DNA from: JBHYGK01 sp051859045 | GTDB lineage: Bacteria > Pseudomonadota > Gammaproteobacteria > Xanthomonadales > Xanthomonadaceae | DNA length: 49,171 bases | NCBI GenBank assembly: GCA_051859045.1 | Contig: JBHYGK010000016.1 | Span: 1 to 49,171, forward strand | Direction: 5' to 3' | Part shown: piece by piece, positions 25,086 through 33,781 of the stretch | Position numbering within the stretch: position 1 is the first letter of the stretch | Layout: each line of letters starts with the position of its first letter | Notes under the pieces: generated by a model | The model's database searches: none | What the model was told of the DNA's origin: nothing | Seen by the model: the letters and a program-made list of their open reading frames with translations, nothing else | Made by a program: the position numbers and the translations under genes

Positions 25086-27043
25086 GCGCGCTGCTGCTCT
25101 CGCCCGGCGCGGTGGCGGTCGGCAACGACGCCGGCTGGCACCTGCGCTTCCTGCGCGCCGACGGCAGCCTCGCGGCCGAATTCGGCCGCGACGACTACCA
25201 CGCCGAGATCACCGCGACCCTGCCCGCGGGGCTGGAGGGCGGCGAGTACCGCATCGAGGTCGAGGGCGTCGGCGAGGCCGACTACGCCAAGGTCTCGCAG
25301 GCGGTGGTGCCCGAGCGGCGGGCCACGCGCGTCGAGCTGTACCTATTCTGGCGCGACACGCGCTCGGTGCTGGGCTACCTGGCCAACGTCACGGGCGTCA
25401 CCGACCTCGCGTCCAGCCCGGGCGCCGCCGACCTCGCCCCGCACCGGGTCGCGGTGCTGGCGATCTCCAGCCTCAAGCGCGTCAAGGGCAGCCGCCGCCC
25501 GGTGATGAAGCTCGAGGCCCGCGAGGCGGTGTTCGACGACGCCAGCGGCCGCCCGATCTGCGGCGAGATCGGCGCCGAGGCGCCGCTGGCGCTGGCCGCG
25601 CGGCTGGCGCGCAACGCCGGCATCGACGTCATCGAGCATGCGCTGCCGGCGGCGGCCGATCCGGCGGTGCCGACCTGCGGGCCTGAACGCGGCCAGCGGC
25701 TGCACGCCGCGCTGGGCTGGCTGGCGGCGCGGCTGGAGGAGGCCAGCGGCCTGTACGGCCGAGGCCAGCTGCTGGTGCGCGACGGCCGCCTGCACATCGG
25801 GCCGCGACCGATTCCCCTGCTCGGCGGCGATGGCATCGCGCTGCACGACGGCAACGGCCTGGTCGAGAGCGAATCGCTGGCCTCGATCGAGATCGATCCC
25901 GGCTGGCGGCCCTGCGACCACGAGGGCCGGCCGTCGCCACGGCGACGCCAGTTCAAGCTGCTGCTCAAGGGGCGCGCCGACCTCAAGCCCGGCGACGTGG
26001 TCCGCTTCAAGCCCGCGCCCGGCGACGGCGAGCCGGGCCCGGGCCATTGGACCGGCGCCCTCGGCGAGTCGGTGCTGGCGATCGCGGGCGGCCAGCTGCT
26101 GCCGGGCTTCGGCGAGACCACGCCCGACGGCAGCTGGGTGAGGCTCTACGTCGCCACCGCCACCCATCGCCTCGGCCGCACCAGCGGCTTCCAGACCACC
26201 CTGACGGGCGTCGAGCTCGGCCCGGGCGAGGACGGTTGGGACCTGCGCGGCGAGGAGCGCCGCGACGCCTGCGTCGAACCCGGTGCCGAGGGCGGCAGCG
26301 CCGCCGCGCGCGCCGCGGCCGCCCAGCGCCGGCTGGTCGAGCGCACCCTCGCCGGCCGCGCCGGCACCGAGGTCGCCGAGGTCCGCGCCACCCACGGCAG
26401 CGGCAGCGCCGAGCCGCCTTCGCAGACGGTGACGCTCTGGAAAGGCCTGGTGAACGGCGATGGCGGCGTGCATCAGAGCCGGCGCCTCGCGCCGCGCCGC
26501 CCCAGCGACCAGGTCAGCATCGGCGCGCCCTGCGCCACGCCCTTCGCGTGGGGCCGCTGCGGCCTCGTGGTGCCGCGCTATCCCGGCACCCGGGTCGTGG
26601 TGACCCATCGCGGCAACGATCGCGGCGAGCCCATCGACATCGGCGCGCTCTGGGAGTCCGGCCAAGGCCCCGACTCCCAGCCCGGCGACTGGTGGCTGGG
26701 CCTGCCGGCGGAGATCCCCACGAACCGCCGCGCCAGCCTCGCCGACGATGCCGAGCCACAGCGCCCCAGCGGCAAGGCCAGCAACGACCTCATCGACGCC
26801 GACGGCAACCGCGTGATCGAGGTCGGCAGCTTCACCCTGCGCTTCACCCGCGACGGGCTGCACGAGGCCGGCGAGCGCCCGGCCGCCGGCACGCCCGACG
26901 CGGTGACGATCGAGCACGCCGGCGGCGACTCGCGCATCCGCATGAACGCCGACGGCAGCATCGAGGTCACCGGCAAGGGCATCACCCTCGACGCCGGCAC
27001 CGGCGACATCGTGCTGCGCGCCGGCGCGGTCAAGGTCGAATGA
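25082..27043 (+). CDS. Fused baseplate hub/spike protein (VgrG/gp27-gp5-like)
   Basis: This 653-aa protein starts at a GTG that overlaps the previous stop (GTGA at 25082-25085). Residues 1-400 look like a gpD/gp27-type hub (DDYHAEITATLPAGLEGGEY, then VSQAVVPERRATRVELYLFW). Residues about 453-540 read as a gp5-type OB fold (LWKGLVNGDGGVHQSRRLAP, FAWGRCGLVVPRYPGTRVVV). The C-terminus (about 590-653) is a short beta-prism-like needle (DSRIRMNADGSIEVTGKGI, TGDIVLRAGAVKV). This hub-OB-needle fusion is typical of VgrG and eCIS Afp8-type spikes and pierces the target membrane. Confidence 0.82.
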   Translation: MSALLLSPGAVAVGNDAGWHLRFLRADGSLAAEFGRDDYHAEITATLPAGLEGGEYRIEVEGVGEADYAKVSQAVVPERRATRVELYLFWRDTRSVLGYLANVTGVTDLASSPGAADLAPHRVAVLAISSLKRVKGSRRPVMKLEAREAVFDDASGRPICGEIGAEAPLALAARLARNAGIDVIEHALPAAADPAVPTCGPERGQRLHAALGWLAARLEEASGLYGRGQLLVRDGRLHIGPRPIPLLGGDGIALHDGNGLVESESLASIEIDPGWRPCDHEGRPSPRRRQFKLLLKGRADLKPGDVVRFKPAPGDGEPGPGHWTGALGESVLAIAGGQLLPGFGETTPDGSWVRLYVATATHRLGRTSGFQTTLTGVELGPGEDGWDLRGEERRDACVEPGAEGGSAAARAAAAQRRLVERTLAGRAGTEVAEVRATHGSGSAEPPSQTVTLWKGLVNGDGGVHQSRRLAPRRPSDQVSIGAPCATPFAWGRCGLVVPRYPGTRVVVTHRGNDRGEPIDIGALWESGQGPDSQPGDWWLGLPAEIPTNRRASLADDAEPQRPSGKASNDLIDADGNRVIEVGSFTLRFTRDGLHEAGERPAAGTPDAVTIEHAGGDSRIRMNADGSIEVTGKGITLDAGTGDIVLRAGAVKVE

Positions 27044-27052
27044 GGACGCCCC

Positions 27053-27388
27053 ATGCCCAAGGTCCTGACCACCGCGAGCCACGTCGACTGCCTGCACAGC
27101 GGGCACGCCACGCTGTCGAGCACGGCCAAGCTGCAGGTCGCCGGCGCGCCGGTGCTGCTCGAGACCGGCACCAGCGCCTGGACGATCGCCGGCTGCACCG
27201 TGGCGGTGAGCAACGCGCCCACCAAGCCCTGCACCAAGCTCATGGGCGTGCTCGCCGGCGCCTCCACCAAGCTCAGCGTCGGCGGCGTCGCGGTGCTGCT
27301 CGAGACCTTCCGCGCCAGCACCGACGGCGTGCCCACCCCCTCCACCGCGTCCGCCGGCGGCGGCGCGGCCAAGCTGGAAGCCCCCTGA
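27053..27388 (+). CDS. PAAR-like spike tip protein
   Basis: This 111-aa protein lies directly after the spike, where PAAR/Afp10-type tips are encoded. It begins with a His/Cys-rich motif (HVDCLHSGHATL). It contains two similar halves (AKLQVAGAPVLLETG and TKLSVGGVAVLLETF), consistent with a small beta-cone that caps the trimeric spike and may bind a metal through His/Cys. The Ser/Ala/Gly tail at the C-terminus could carry cargo but is short. Its stop overlaps the next start (TGATG at 27386-27390). Confidence 0.72.
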   Translation: MPKVLTTASHVDCLHSGHATLSSTAKLQVAGAPVLLETGTSAWTIAGCTVAVSNAPTKPCTKLMGVLAGASTKLSVGGVAVLLETFRASTDGVPTPSTASAGGGAAKLEAP

Positions 27389-27870
27389 TGGCCACCCACG
27401 ACGCCCAGACCTCCGCCCTGCTGCAGGCCCGCCTGCTCGGCTGGGCCCCGCTTACCGAACCCACCGGCGAGGGCCTGGGCCGCGACCTCGTGCTGGCGCG
27501 CACCGCGGGCACGCTCGACCTCGCGCGCACCACGCCCATCCAGTCGCTGACCCAGGCGCTGGTGCACGCCCTCACCACCCGCCTCGGCGACGACGTCTTC
27601 GACGTGCGCTTCGGCTTCGACGGCCTCGACGCGATGGCCGAGGAGCACGACCCGCTGCTGGTGCGCGAGCGCATCCGCATCGCCGTGATCCAGGTCCTGC
27701 GCCGCGAACCGCGCGTGCGCCGGATCCTCGACGTCCGCCTCGACGGCGGCGGGCTGTCCGACCCGCCCGGCGCGGGCGACGTCCGCGAACTGCAGGTCGC
27801 GGTCGCCTTCGAGGCGACCAGCGGCGAACGCGTCCACCTCAACCTCGGAGCGATCGGCCACCATGTCTGA
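27388..27870 (+). CDS. gp25-like baseplate wedge protein
   Basis: This 160-aa protein has the GPW/gp25 pattern. It carries TPIQSLTQALVHALTTRLGD, an acidic middle, then RERIRIAVIQVLRREPRVRR and a final strand stretch VRELQVAVAFEATSGERVHL. gp25-type proteins nucleate the sheath at the baseplate and are present in phages, tailocins, T6SS and eCIS. It overlaps the previous gene by 1 base and the next by 8 bases, so translation is coupled. Confidence 0.82.
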   Translation: MATHDAQTSALLQARLLGWAPLTEPTGEGLGRDLVLARTAGTLDLARTTPIQSLTQALVHALTTRLGDDVFDVRFGFDGLDAMAEEHDPLLVRERIRIAVIQVLRREPRVRRILDVRLDGGGLSDPPGAGDVRELQVAVAFEATSGERVHLNLGAIGHHV

Positions 27871-29314
27871 CACGACCCCCACCACGATCGACACCGCCGA
27901 CGTCCTCGCGGTCGACGCCGCCCTCGCCCGCGACACCGGCGGCGAGGCCTACGGCATCACCGCCGCCGGCTTCGTGCCCAAGCCCTACGCCCGCCTGCTG
28001 GCGGAGAAGCTCGCCCTCGCCCGCCAGCTGGTGGGCCCGGACCTCGACCTCGGGCCGGCGTCCGCGATCCGCAAGCTGCTCGAGATCGGCGCGCTCGAGG
28101 AGACCCGCACCTGGGCCGCGCTTGGCAGCGCGTTCGACGACAGCTACGTCGTCAGCGCCACCGGCACCGCGCTCTCGCGCCTCGGCGAGGAGCTCGGGCT
28201 GGCCCGGCCGCACCTGCCGGCGCGCGGCCGCATCACCCTCAAGCTCATCGCCGCGCTGGCCAGCCCGACGGCCACCCTCGACCTGCCGCGCGGCGCGCGC
28301 CTGCTCACCGAGGGCGGCCACCACGTCGCCCTCGACGAGCGGGTCGAGCTCTCGGCCCAGGTGCCCGAACGCGAGGTCGGCGTCAGCGCGTTCTACCCGG
28401 GCCCCGAGCACAACCTCGACCCGACCGTCGAGGAAGGCGGCGTGTTCGTGCAGCGCATCAGCCGCTGGAACCCGCTCGACGCCAAGCTCGCCGGACTGTT
28501 CGCCGCCGAGCAGGTCGCCGGCGAACCGCTCACCGAGATCCGCCACACGCGGCCACTCGCGGGCGGCGCCCAGCGCTGGAGCGACGAGCGCTACCGGAGC
28601 CTGCTGCTCGGCGCGCCGCGCTCGACCTGGACGGTGGAGGCGATCGAGACCGCGGTGTCGATGGTGCCCGGCGTGCGCCAGGCCAAGATCAGCGACGGCT
28701 GGGGCGGCCTCGACCTCAGCCAGTCGATCTTCGGCAACTTCAACTTCATCGAGCGCCTGTTCGCCGGCGAGCGCGACCTCGGCTCGCCCTACTACTTCAG
28801 CGTCCTCGTCGCGCCGACCCCGGCCGCGATCTGGGAGGGGCCCGACGGGCTGCGCGCGAGCATCGAGTCGGCCATCGACGACCTGCGCCCGATCAGCATT
28901 TTCCCGCGCATCGAGCAGGCGGTGCAGGTCGGCGTGGGCCTGCGTGGCCAGCTGGTGGTGAAGGGCCTGCCGCTGCCGTCGGGCTCGCGCGCGGCGGTGA
29001 ACGCCTCGGCCGCGGCGCGCGAACTCAAGCAGCGCCTGCTGCTGCGCGTGCAGCGCTACATCGACGCGCTCGGCTTCGGCGAGCCGGTGCGGGTGTCGGA
29101 GGTGATGTGGGCGCTGATGAACGAGCCCGGCATCGCCGACGTGCAGGACCTGCGGCTGCTGCGCTTCCCGCCGGGCTTCGAGGGCGTCGACCTCGGGCCG
29201 GGCGCGGTGGCCGGCGGCGAGCCCGAGGTGCTGGGCTGCGGCGCGAACCTGCGCCTGGCGGTGAACCAGGTGGCGGCGTTCGTGGATGACGCCAGCGGCC
29301 TCGAGATCATCTGA
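27863..29314 (+). CDS. Baseplate J-like protein (wedge)
   Basis: This 483-aa protein shows the baseplate-J N-terminal signature near residues 93-112 (SATGTALSRLGEELGLARP). A strand-rich region with GARLLTEGGHHVALDERVE and EREVGVSAFYPGPEHNLDP follows, then a helical C-terminus including KQRLLLRVQRYIDALGFGEP. Such proteins form the wedge ring around the hub (gp6/Afp11/gpJ). It overlaps the gp25-like gene by 8 bases and is followed by a second, larger J-like protein, as Afp11 is by Afp12. Confidence 0.82.
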   Translation: MSDTTPTTIDTADVLAVDAALARDTGGEAYGITAAGFVPKPYARLLAEKLALARQLVGPDLDLGPASAIRKLLEIGALEETRTWAALGSAFDDSYVVSATGTALSRLGEELGLARPHLPARGRITLKLIAALASPTATLDLPRGARLLTEGGHHVALDERVELSAQVPEREVGVSAFYPGPEHNLDPTVEEGGVFVQRISRWNPLDAKLAGLFAAEQVAGEPLTEIRHTRPLAGGAQRWSDERYRSLLLGAPRSTWTVEAIETAVSMVPGVRQAKISDGWGGLDLSQSIFGNFNFIERLFAGERDLGSPYYFSVLVAPTPAAIWEGPDGLRASIESAIDDLRPISIFPRIEQAVQVGVGLRGQLVVKGLPLPSGSRAAVNASAAARELKQRLLLRVQRYIDALGFGEPVRVSEVMWALMNEPGIADVQDLRLLRFPPGFEGVDLGPGAVAGGEPEVLGCGANLRLAVNQVAAFVDDASGLEII

Positions 29315-29324
29315 GGACCCGACC

Positions 29325-31673
29325 ATGCCCACCCTCGACGCTCCCTTCAACGCCCTCGGCTCGGCCGCGCACGCCAACCAGGTCGCCCACGTGGTCGGGC
29401 CGCTGCGCGACGGCGCCCGCCGCCTGCCCCTGGCCATCGACGCCGCCGGGCACCTGGGCCCGGACACCGCCCGGCGCGAGCCGCTGCTGCTGGCGATGCT
29501 GCGCCGCGACCTCGGCGACGAGACGCTCGTGGTGCGCTTCCGGCGCGACCCCGCCGGCGCCGACGAGGCGCTGCCGCCGCTCCGCTTCGCCCCGTGGACC
29601 GAGGCCGGCGCCAGCCTGCCCGCGATGGTGCTGCCGGTGGATCCCACCACCCGCCATGCCGCACCGGTGCGCTTCGCGCTCGCCGCCGAGCGGCTGGTCG
29701 CCGGCGCCGTCGTGGCCATCCCCACCGCCCAGCTCGCGCAGTGGCTCGACGTCGAGCTCCTCGAAGGCACCCTCGGTCGCCTGGCCTTCGTGATGGGTGC
29801 CGAGCAGGCCCGCCTGCGCCGCACCCTGCGCGAGCTCCAGCACATGCGCCTGCTGCCCACCGCCCGCGGCGCCGCGCTCGACCGGCTCGGCGCCGCGGTC
29901 TCGGTGCCGCGCCTGCAGGACGCACCGCGCTGGGACGTCGAGGCCGGCGAGATCCTCACCGGCCCCGAGGATGGCGGCCGCCCGGTGCAGGAGCCCGACG
30001 ACGCCTACCGCCACCGGCTGGCGATCTACCTGCCGCGCCTGCATCGCAGCCGCCCCGCCCTGCTCGAGGCCATCAACGGGCCGGGCGCGGACGACGCCCC
30101 GAACGCCGGCCTGCTGGCCCGGGTCGGCGTCGACGCGCGCGTGCGCCTGGTCGAGGACGACAACCCGTTCGTGTTCGCGGTGCACCTGGTCGCGACCGGG
30201 CCCGACACCCAGCGCCTGGCCTTCCTCGCGCACCTGCGCGCGGCCTGGTTGATCGCCCCGCAGCAAGCGCTCGAAGACGACCGCTTCCTGTCCACGACGG
30301 CGCGGGCGCGGGCGCGCGCGCTGCGCACGCGGCTGCTGCGCGACTGGGGCTTCGCGGCGGGCCAGCACGTGGCGCCGATGCTCGCCGAGGCGCTCGACCT
30401 CGTGGGCCGCTGCCGGCAGGCGCTGCTCGGCGCCGGCGTGCCGCGGCTGGCGGTGCATCGCGCCCAGGACGACGCCGGCGGCAGCCGCTACGCGCTGGGC
30501 CTCGGCCTCGACACCGATGCGCCCACCGCCGCCCAGCTGGGCCAGCTGCGCGCCGCGGTGCTCGACGACGACCGCGTCCCCGGCGACGACCCCGCGGTGG
30601 AGGGCATCGTGCAGCGTCTGCGCGCCGCGGGCGTGCCCGAGGCCGCGGCCGACCCCGACGGGGCCTGGCTGTTCCAGGCCTGTGGCCTGCGCAGCGTGCA
30701 CCGGCTGGCCAGCGGCCACCTGTATGTCTCGCACATCACCACCGGCGGCCTGTTCGTCGAGGGCCCTGACCGCCTTTCGGCTGGCGCCAGCGAGACCCTG
30801 CGGGCGCGACACCCCGCGCACGGCGACGGCAGCCGGCACGCCCGGCTGGACGAGGCCCTGGCGGCGGCCGAGGCGCGCCGCGCGGCAGACGGCGACGCGG
30901 CATGGACGCGGCTCGATGGCGCCGCGCTGGCGGCCAGCTGGACCGCGGCCATCGGGGACGCCGGCACCGGCGACACCTTCGCCCGCGCCGGCCTGCCCGA
31001 GCTCGACCCGGTGCTGCACCAAGCCGCGCCGCGCCTGGCGCGCGTGCCGGCGGAGATGCTGGTGGGCCTGCGCCTGCCCGCGGCCCAGGCGCAGGCCGTG
31101 CGAGACGGCAGCCAGGCCGGCGTCGACGCGCTCGGCCGCGTCCGCGAGGCGCTCGCCGCAGCCGGCTTCGTGGCGTGCTGGCCCATGCGCACGGGCGCGG
31201 GCGAGATCGTGCTGACCTGCTCGATCATCGGGCTGCCCGGGGTGGGTACGCCGCTCGGCCCCCGCCGCGCGGCCGGCTTCCGCTGGTACAGCGTGCCGCT
31301 GCAGGGCGAGGCGCCGACGGTGGGCGCGCTCGGCAGCCGCACCAGCGTGCGTGCGGCCGCCACCCCGGGCCTCGCGGCGATCGTCTGCGTGGGCTACGCC
31401 CGCGATCCCGCGCTGACCGATCCCTACGAGTGCCGCGTCGAGCTGCCGGAAGGGGCCACGCTCGACCTTCGCCAATACGAGTACCTGATGAACGTCCTCG
31501 CGCACGCCCACCCCGCCGGCGTCGAGGTCAACACCTGGACGCTGCGCCAACGCCACGTCGACCTCGCCGGCGACGGCCGCGCCAGCCCGATCCCCCCGCG
31601 CATCGCGCGCGCCTACCGCCAGTTCCGCCGGCCTCGCCATCGTGGCGAGCTCGGCGTCGGCCTCGACGAGTAA
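29325..31673 (+). CDS. Large baseplate wedge protein (Afp12/J-like)
   Basis: This 782-aa protein starts with ATG at 29325 after a GAGGA ribosome site. Near residues 175-200 it has LLPTARGAALDRLGAAVSVP, and near 222-245 EPDDAYRHRLAIYLPRLHRS, both reminiscent of baseplate J. The long remaining part is mixed, with Ala/Arg-rich helices and a strand-rich C-terminus (WTLRQRHVDLAGDG). Position after the first J-like protein fits the second wedge protein of contractile particles. The size suggests extra domains that I cannot name. Confidence 0.72.
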   Translation: MPTLDAPFNALGSAAHANQVAHVVGPLRDGARRLPLAIDAAGHLGPDTARREPLLLAMLRRDLGDETLVVRFRRDPAGADEALPPLRFAPWTEAGASLPAMVLPVDPTTRHAAPVRFALAAERLVAGAVVAIPTAQLAQWLDVELLEGTLGRLAFVMGAEQARLRRTLRELQHMRLLPTARGAALDRLGAAVSVPRLQDAPRWDVEAGEILTGPEDGGRPVQEPDDAYRHRLAIYLPRLHRSRPALLEAINGPGADDAPNAGLLARVGVDARVRLVEDDNPFVFAVHLVATGPDTQRLAFLAHLRAAWLIAPQQALEDDRFLSTTARARARALRTRLLRDWGFAAGQHVAPMLAEALDLVGRCRQALLGAGVPRLAVHRAQDDAGGSRYALGLGLDTDAPTAAQLGQLRAAVLDDDRVPGDDPAVEGIVQRLRAAGVPEAAADPDGAWLFQACGLRSVHRLASGHLYVSHITTGGLFVEGPDRLSAGASETLRARHPAHGDGSRHARLDEALAAAEARRAADGDAAWTRLDGAALAASWTAAIGDAGTGDTFARAGLPELDPVLHQAAPRLARVPAEMLVGLRLPAAQAQAVRDGSQAGVDALGRVREALAAAGFVACWPMRTGAGEIVLTCSIIGLPGVGTPLGPRRAAGFRWYSVPLQGEAPTVGALGSRTSVRAAATPGLAAIVCVGYARDPALTDPYECRVELPEGATLDLRQYEYLMNVLAHAHPAGVEVNTWTLRQRHVDLAGDGRASPIPPRIARAYRQFRRPRHRGELGVGLDE

Positions 31674-31685
31674 CCGGAGCCCGCC

Positions 31686-32828
31686 ATGTCCAAGCATTCG
31701 ATCAACGTCAACGGCATGACCGTCGACACCCTGTACTCCGAGATGCGCCAGATCGGCCTGGTCGAATCGGAGGCCGCGCTGCTGGTGAGCAGCTGGATCT
31801 TCGAGAACTACGGCCGCCAGCGCCGCGTGTTCGACTTCCGCACCCCGATGCGCCCCGCCGAGGCCGACTGCGGCAGCCAGTTCAACCGCGCCTTCGCGCA
31901 TGCGGACTGGATCGACGGCGAGAGCGTCGTCCAGGCCGAGGCGACGGCGGGCGAGGACGGCTTCAACCTGCGCTTCCATCGCATCGAGGGCGACTTCGAC
32001 GGTGTGAAGGCCGACCTGCTCGAACTCTTCGCCTGCGTGGCCTCGCTGCGCCGCGAGGTGCACGCGCGCTTCGACGAGTTGAAGGTCGAGATCAACCGCA
32101 TCAACACCGACCTCCACCAGTGCTGCAACAAGGGCGGCGGCATCGGGCCGATCGTCACCGGCCCGCTGCAGGACGGGCCCTTCGACGGGCTGGTCCATGC
32201 CGGCGACTACCTCGGCCGGATCGAGCGCGACGGCCGCCCCTACGACCTGTGGCGGACCACGCAGGGGATGATGGTGCTGCCGCACGTGGTCACCGTCGGC
32301 GGCGGCTTCGGCGACCCGCGGGTCACCACGCCGGGTGCGGTCGCGGAATGGGTGCAGGGTCGCCCCGACGTCCGCGACGCGATCGGCTCCGGCCGGATGG
32401 ACAAGGGCGAACTGGTCCGCAAGTTCGGCGCCGAGCGCCTGCCCAACGGCCTCTCGTTCGCGGAGGGCCTCGAGATCCTTCCCGACACCTACTCGGTCAA
32501 GGGCGTCGACGACATGATCCGCGAGCTCAGCGGTCGCCAAGCCGCGGCGATGCGCACCGAGCAAGGCGCGGTGCGCAAGGTCGGCGAGGCGCTCGGCGTC
32601 GAGGTCGGGCTCGTGTCGATGGAGCGCGCGTCGCTGGCGCAGTTCGGCGCCGTCCCGGCCGGGGCGCGCCAGGTCCTGATGAAGGCCGGCATCGAGACCA
32701 TCGGCGGGCTCGCGAACGCGAAGCGCGAGGAACTCGACGGCGCCTTCAAGAACGCTGGTCTCGACGTCCGCGCCGGCGACGTCGCCGGCTGGCAGGCCAT
32801 GGCGATGACGATCAGCCAGCTGCGCTGA
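31686..32828 (+). CDS. Last cluster gene: coiled coil plus helix-hairpin-helix-like domain
   Basis: This 380-aa protein has three parts. The N-terminal part (about 1-105) has HSINVNGMTVDTLYSEMRQ and a strand stretch. A coiled coil (about 109-144; ASLRREVHARFDELKVEINR) ends in a vicinal Cys pair (HQCC). A globular middle contains LPHVVTVGGGFGDP. The C-terminal domain (about 324-377; AGIETIGGLANAKREELDGA, then AGLDVRAGDVAGWQAMA) looks like a tandem HhH of the DUF4332 type. It is 12 bases after the wedge gene, with a GGAG ribosome site. In a tail operon this slot often holds a fibre; the HhH-like end is unexpected. The function is unknown. Confidence 0.68.
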   Translation: MSKHSINVNGMTVDTLYSEMRQIGLVESEAALLVSSWIFENYGRQRRVFDFRTPMRPAEADCGSQFNRAFAHADWIDGESVVQAEATAGEDGFNLRFHRIEGDFDGVKADLLELFACVASLRREVHARFDELKVEINRINTDLHQCCNKGGGIGPIVTGPLQDGPFDGLVHAGDYLGRIERDGRPYDLWRTTQGMMVLPHVVTVGGGFGDPRVTTPGAVAEWVQGRPDVRDAIGSGRMDKGELVRKFGAERLPNGLSFAEGLEILPDTYSVKGVDDMIRELSGRQAAAMRTEQGAVRKVGEALGVEVGLVSMERASLAQFGAVPAGARQVLMKAGIETIGGLANAKREELDGAFKNAGLDVRAGDVAGWQAMAMTISQLR

Positions 32829-32875
32829 GGCCGTGCGGCTGGCCCCGGCCGCCCGCCACGGCGTAGGCTCCGGGC

Positions 32876-33781
32876 ATGGCCACGACACCGCACCTCCGCC
32901 CGTCCCGCCCCGCCGCCCGCCGTGCGCGCGGGGTCCCGCCGCCGCCCGAAGGCGTCGAGACCCTGCTCCACGCCACCAGCGTCAAGGCCGGCGCCACCGC
33001 CGCCCTGCGCGAGGTGCTGCACGCGCTGCCGATCCTCAAGCCCTTCCTGCCCGACGCGATCGCCGGGGCGGTGGCGCCGGGCACCAACGCCCGGCGCCGG
33101 CGCGCGCTGGTGCGCGAGATCTACCGCCGCTACGGCCAGGCGCCGGCCGAATGGGAGATCGAGGCCGTGCTCGCCGTGGCCACCGCGCAGAGCGCGGCCA
33201 CGCCGCTGGCCACGCGCGGCGGCCTGCGCCGCCTGGTCGAGGGCTGGCTGCCCGCGCCGGTGGCGGCGCCGCTGCTGCGCTGGGTGCCGATCGAGCCGCT
33301 GGTGGCGCGCACCGCCCAGGCGGTGGCGTCCACCTGGGCCACCGGCCGCTACGCCGACGCGGTGTGCCGCCTGCGCCGGCAGGGCGCGGACTGGCTGCCC
33401 GCGCCGCTGGCCGAGGCGCTGCAGCTCGCGCCGGCGATGCTCAAGGACATGAGCGGCGAGGCCATCGGGCTGGCCCTGTCGCCGCTGAAGATCGCGCTTG
33501 GCGTGGGCCGCCGGATCAACGCCGCGCTCGACGCGCTGGCCGAACCGCCGGCGCCGGCGCCGCGCGCGCCGTCATCGGCGGCCGCGAAGGCGTCGAAGGC
33601 CACCAGGCCCGCGAGGGCGTCGAAGCCCGCGAAGGCGCCCAAGCCCGCCGCCGCGCGGGCCAAGAAAAAGGCGCCGGCCACGCTGGCCGGCGCCTCGGAT
33701 GCCGCGGCCGCGCCTCAGCGTCGGCCGTTGGCGAAGGTCGCGTCGCAGCCGCGATCCACCCAGATGCCGCGGCGCGCGTAG
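32876..33781 (+). CDS. Hypothetical protein with lysine-rich tail
   Basis: This 301-aa protein lies 47 bases after the tail-like cluster. Residues 25-230 are helical with hydrophobic stretches (VLHALPILKPFLPDAIAGAV, SAATPLATRGGLRRLVEGWL). Residues about 237-275 form an Ala/Lys/Pro-rich tail (KASKPAKAPKPAAARAKKK) like a histone-H1 or nucleic-acid-binding tail. The last 67 coding bases overlap the convergent DUF3011 gene, and that gene's terminator lies inside this reading frame (33661-33694). The terminator sequence encodes KKKAPATLAG. I recognise no family; it may be unrelated to the tail genes. Confidence 0.7.
   Translation: MATTPHLRPSRPAARRARGVPPPPEGVETLLHATSVKAGATAALREVLHALPILKPFLPDAIAGAVAPGTNARRRRALVREIYRRYGQAPAEWEIEAVLAVATAQSAATPLATRGGLRRLVEGWLPAPVAAPLLRWVPIEPLVARTAQAVASTWATGRYADAVCRLRRQGADWLPAPLAEALQLAPAMLKDMSGEAIGLALSPLKIALGVGRRINAALDALAEPPAPAPRAPSSAAAKASKATRPARASKPAKAPKPAAARAKKKAPATLAGASDAAAAPQRRPLAKVASQPRSTQMPRRA
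33661..33694 (-). terminator. Terminator of the DUF3011 gene, embedded in the opposite gene
   Basis: Read on the minus strand, an 11-bp perfect stem (33694-33684 with 33680-33670) and a 3-base loop are followed by TTTTTCTT (33669-33662). It lies just beyond the DUF3011 stop (33715) and is a textbook intrinsic terminator. It sits inside the plus-strand gene ending at 33781, whose codons there are constrained by it. Confidence 0.88.

Noticed and set aside
20534..25201. A 1555-codon minus-strand open frame opposite the giant tail-cluster gene
   Set aside because: It has the composition of a shadow frame (His/Gln/Arg/Gly-rich) and covers four plus-strand genes with good starts and coupling.
16537..32828. 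Complete prophage
   Set aside because: No capsid, portal, terminase, integrase, repressor or lysis gene is present, and no att-like direct repeats were seen at the edges.
16537..32828. Type VI secretion system
   Set aside because: A single fused sheath rather than TssB/TssC, no TssJLM membrane complex, no ClpV and no Hcp-like gene; the gene order is phage-tail-like.
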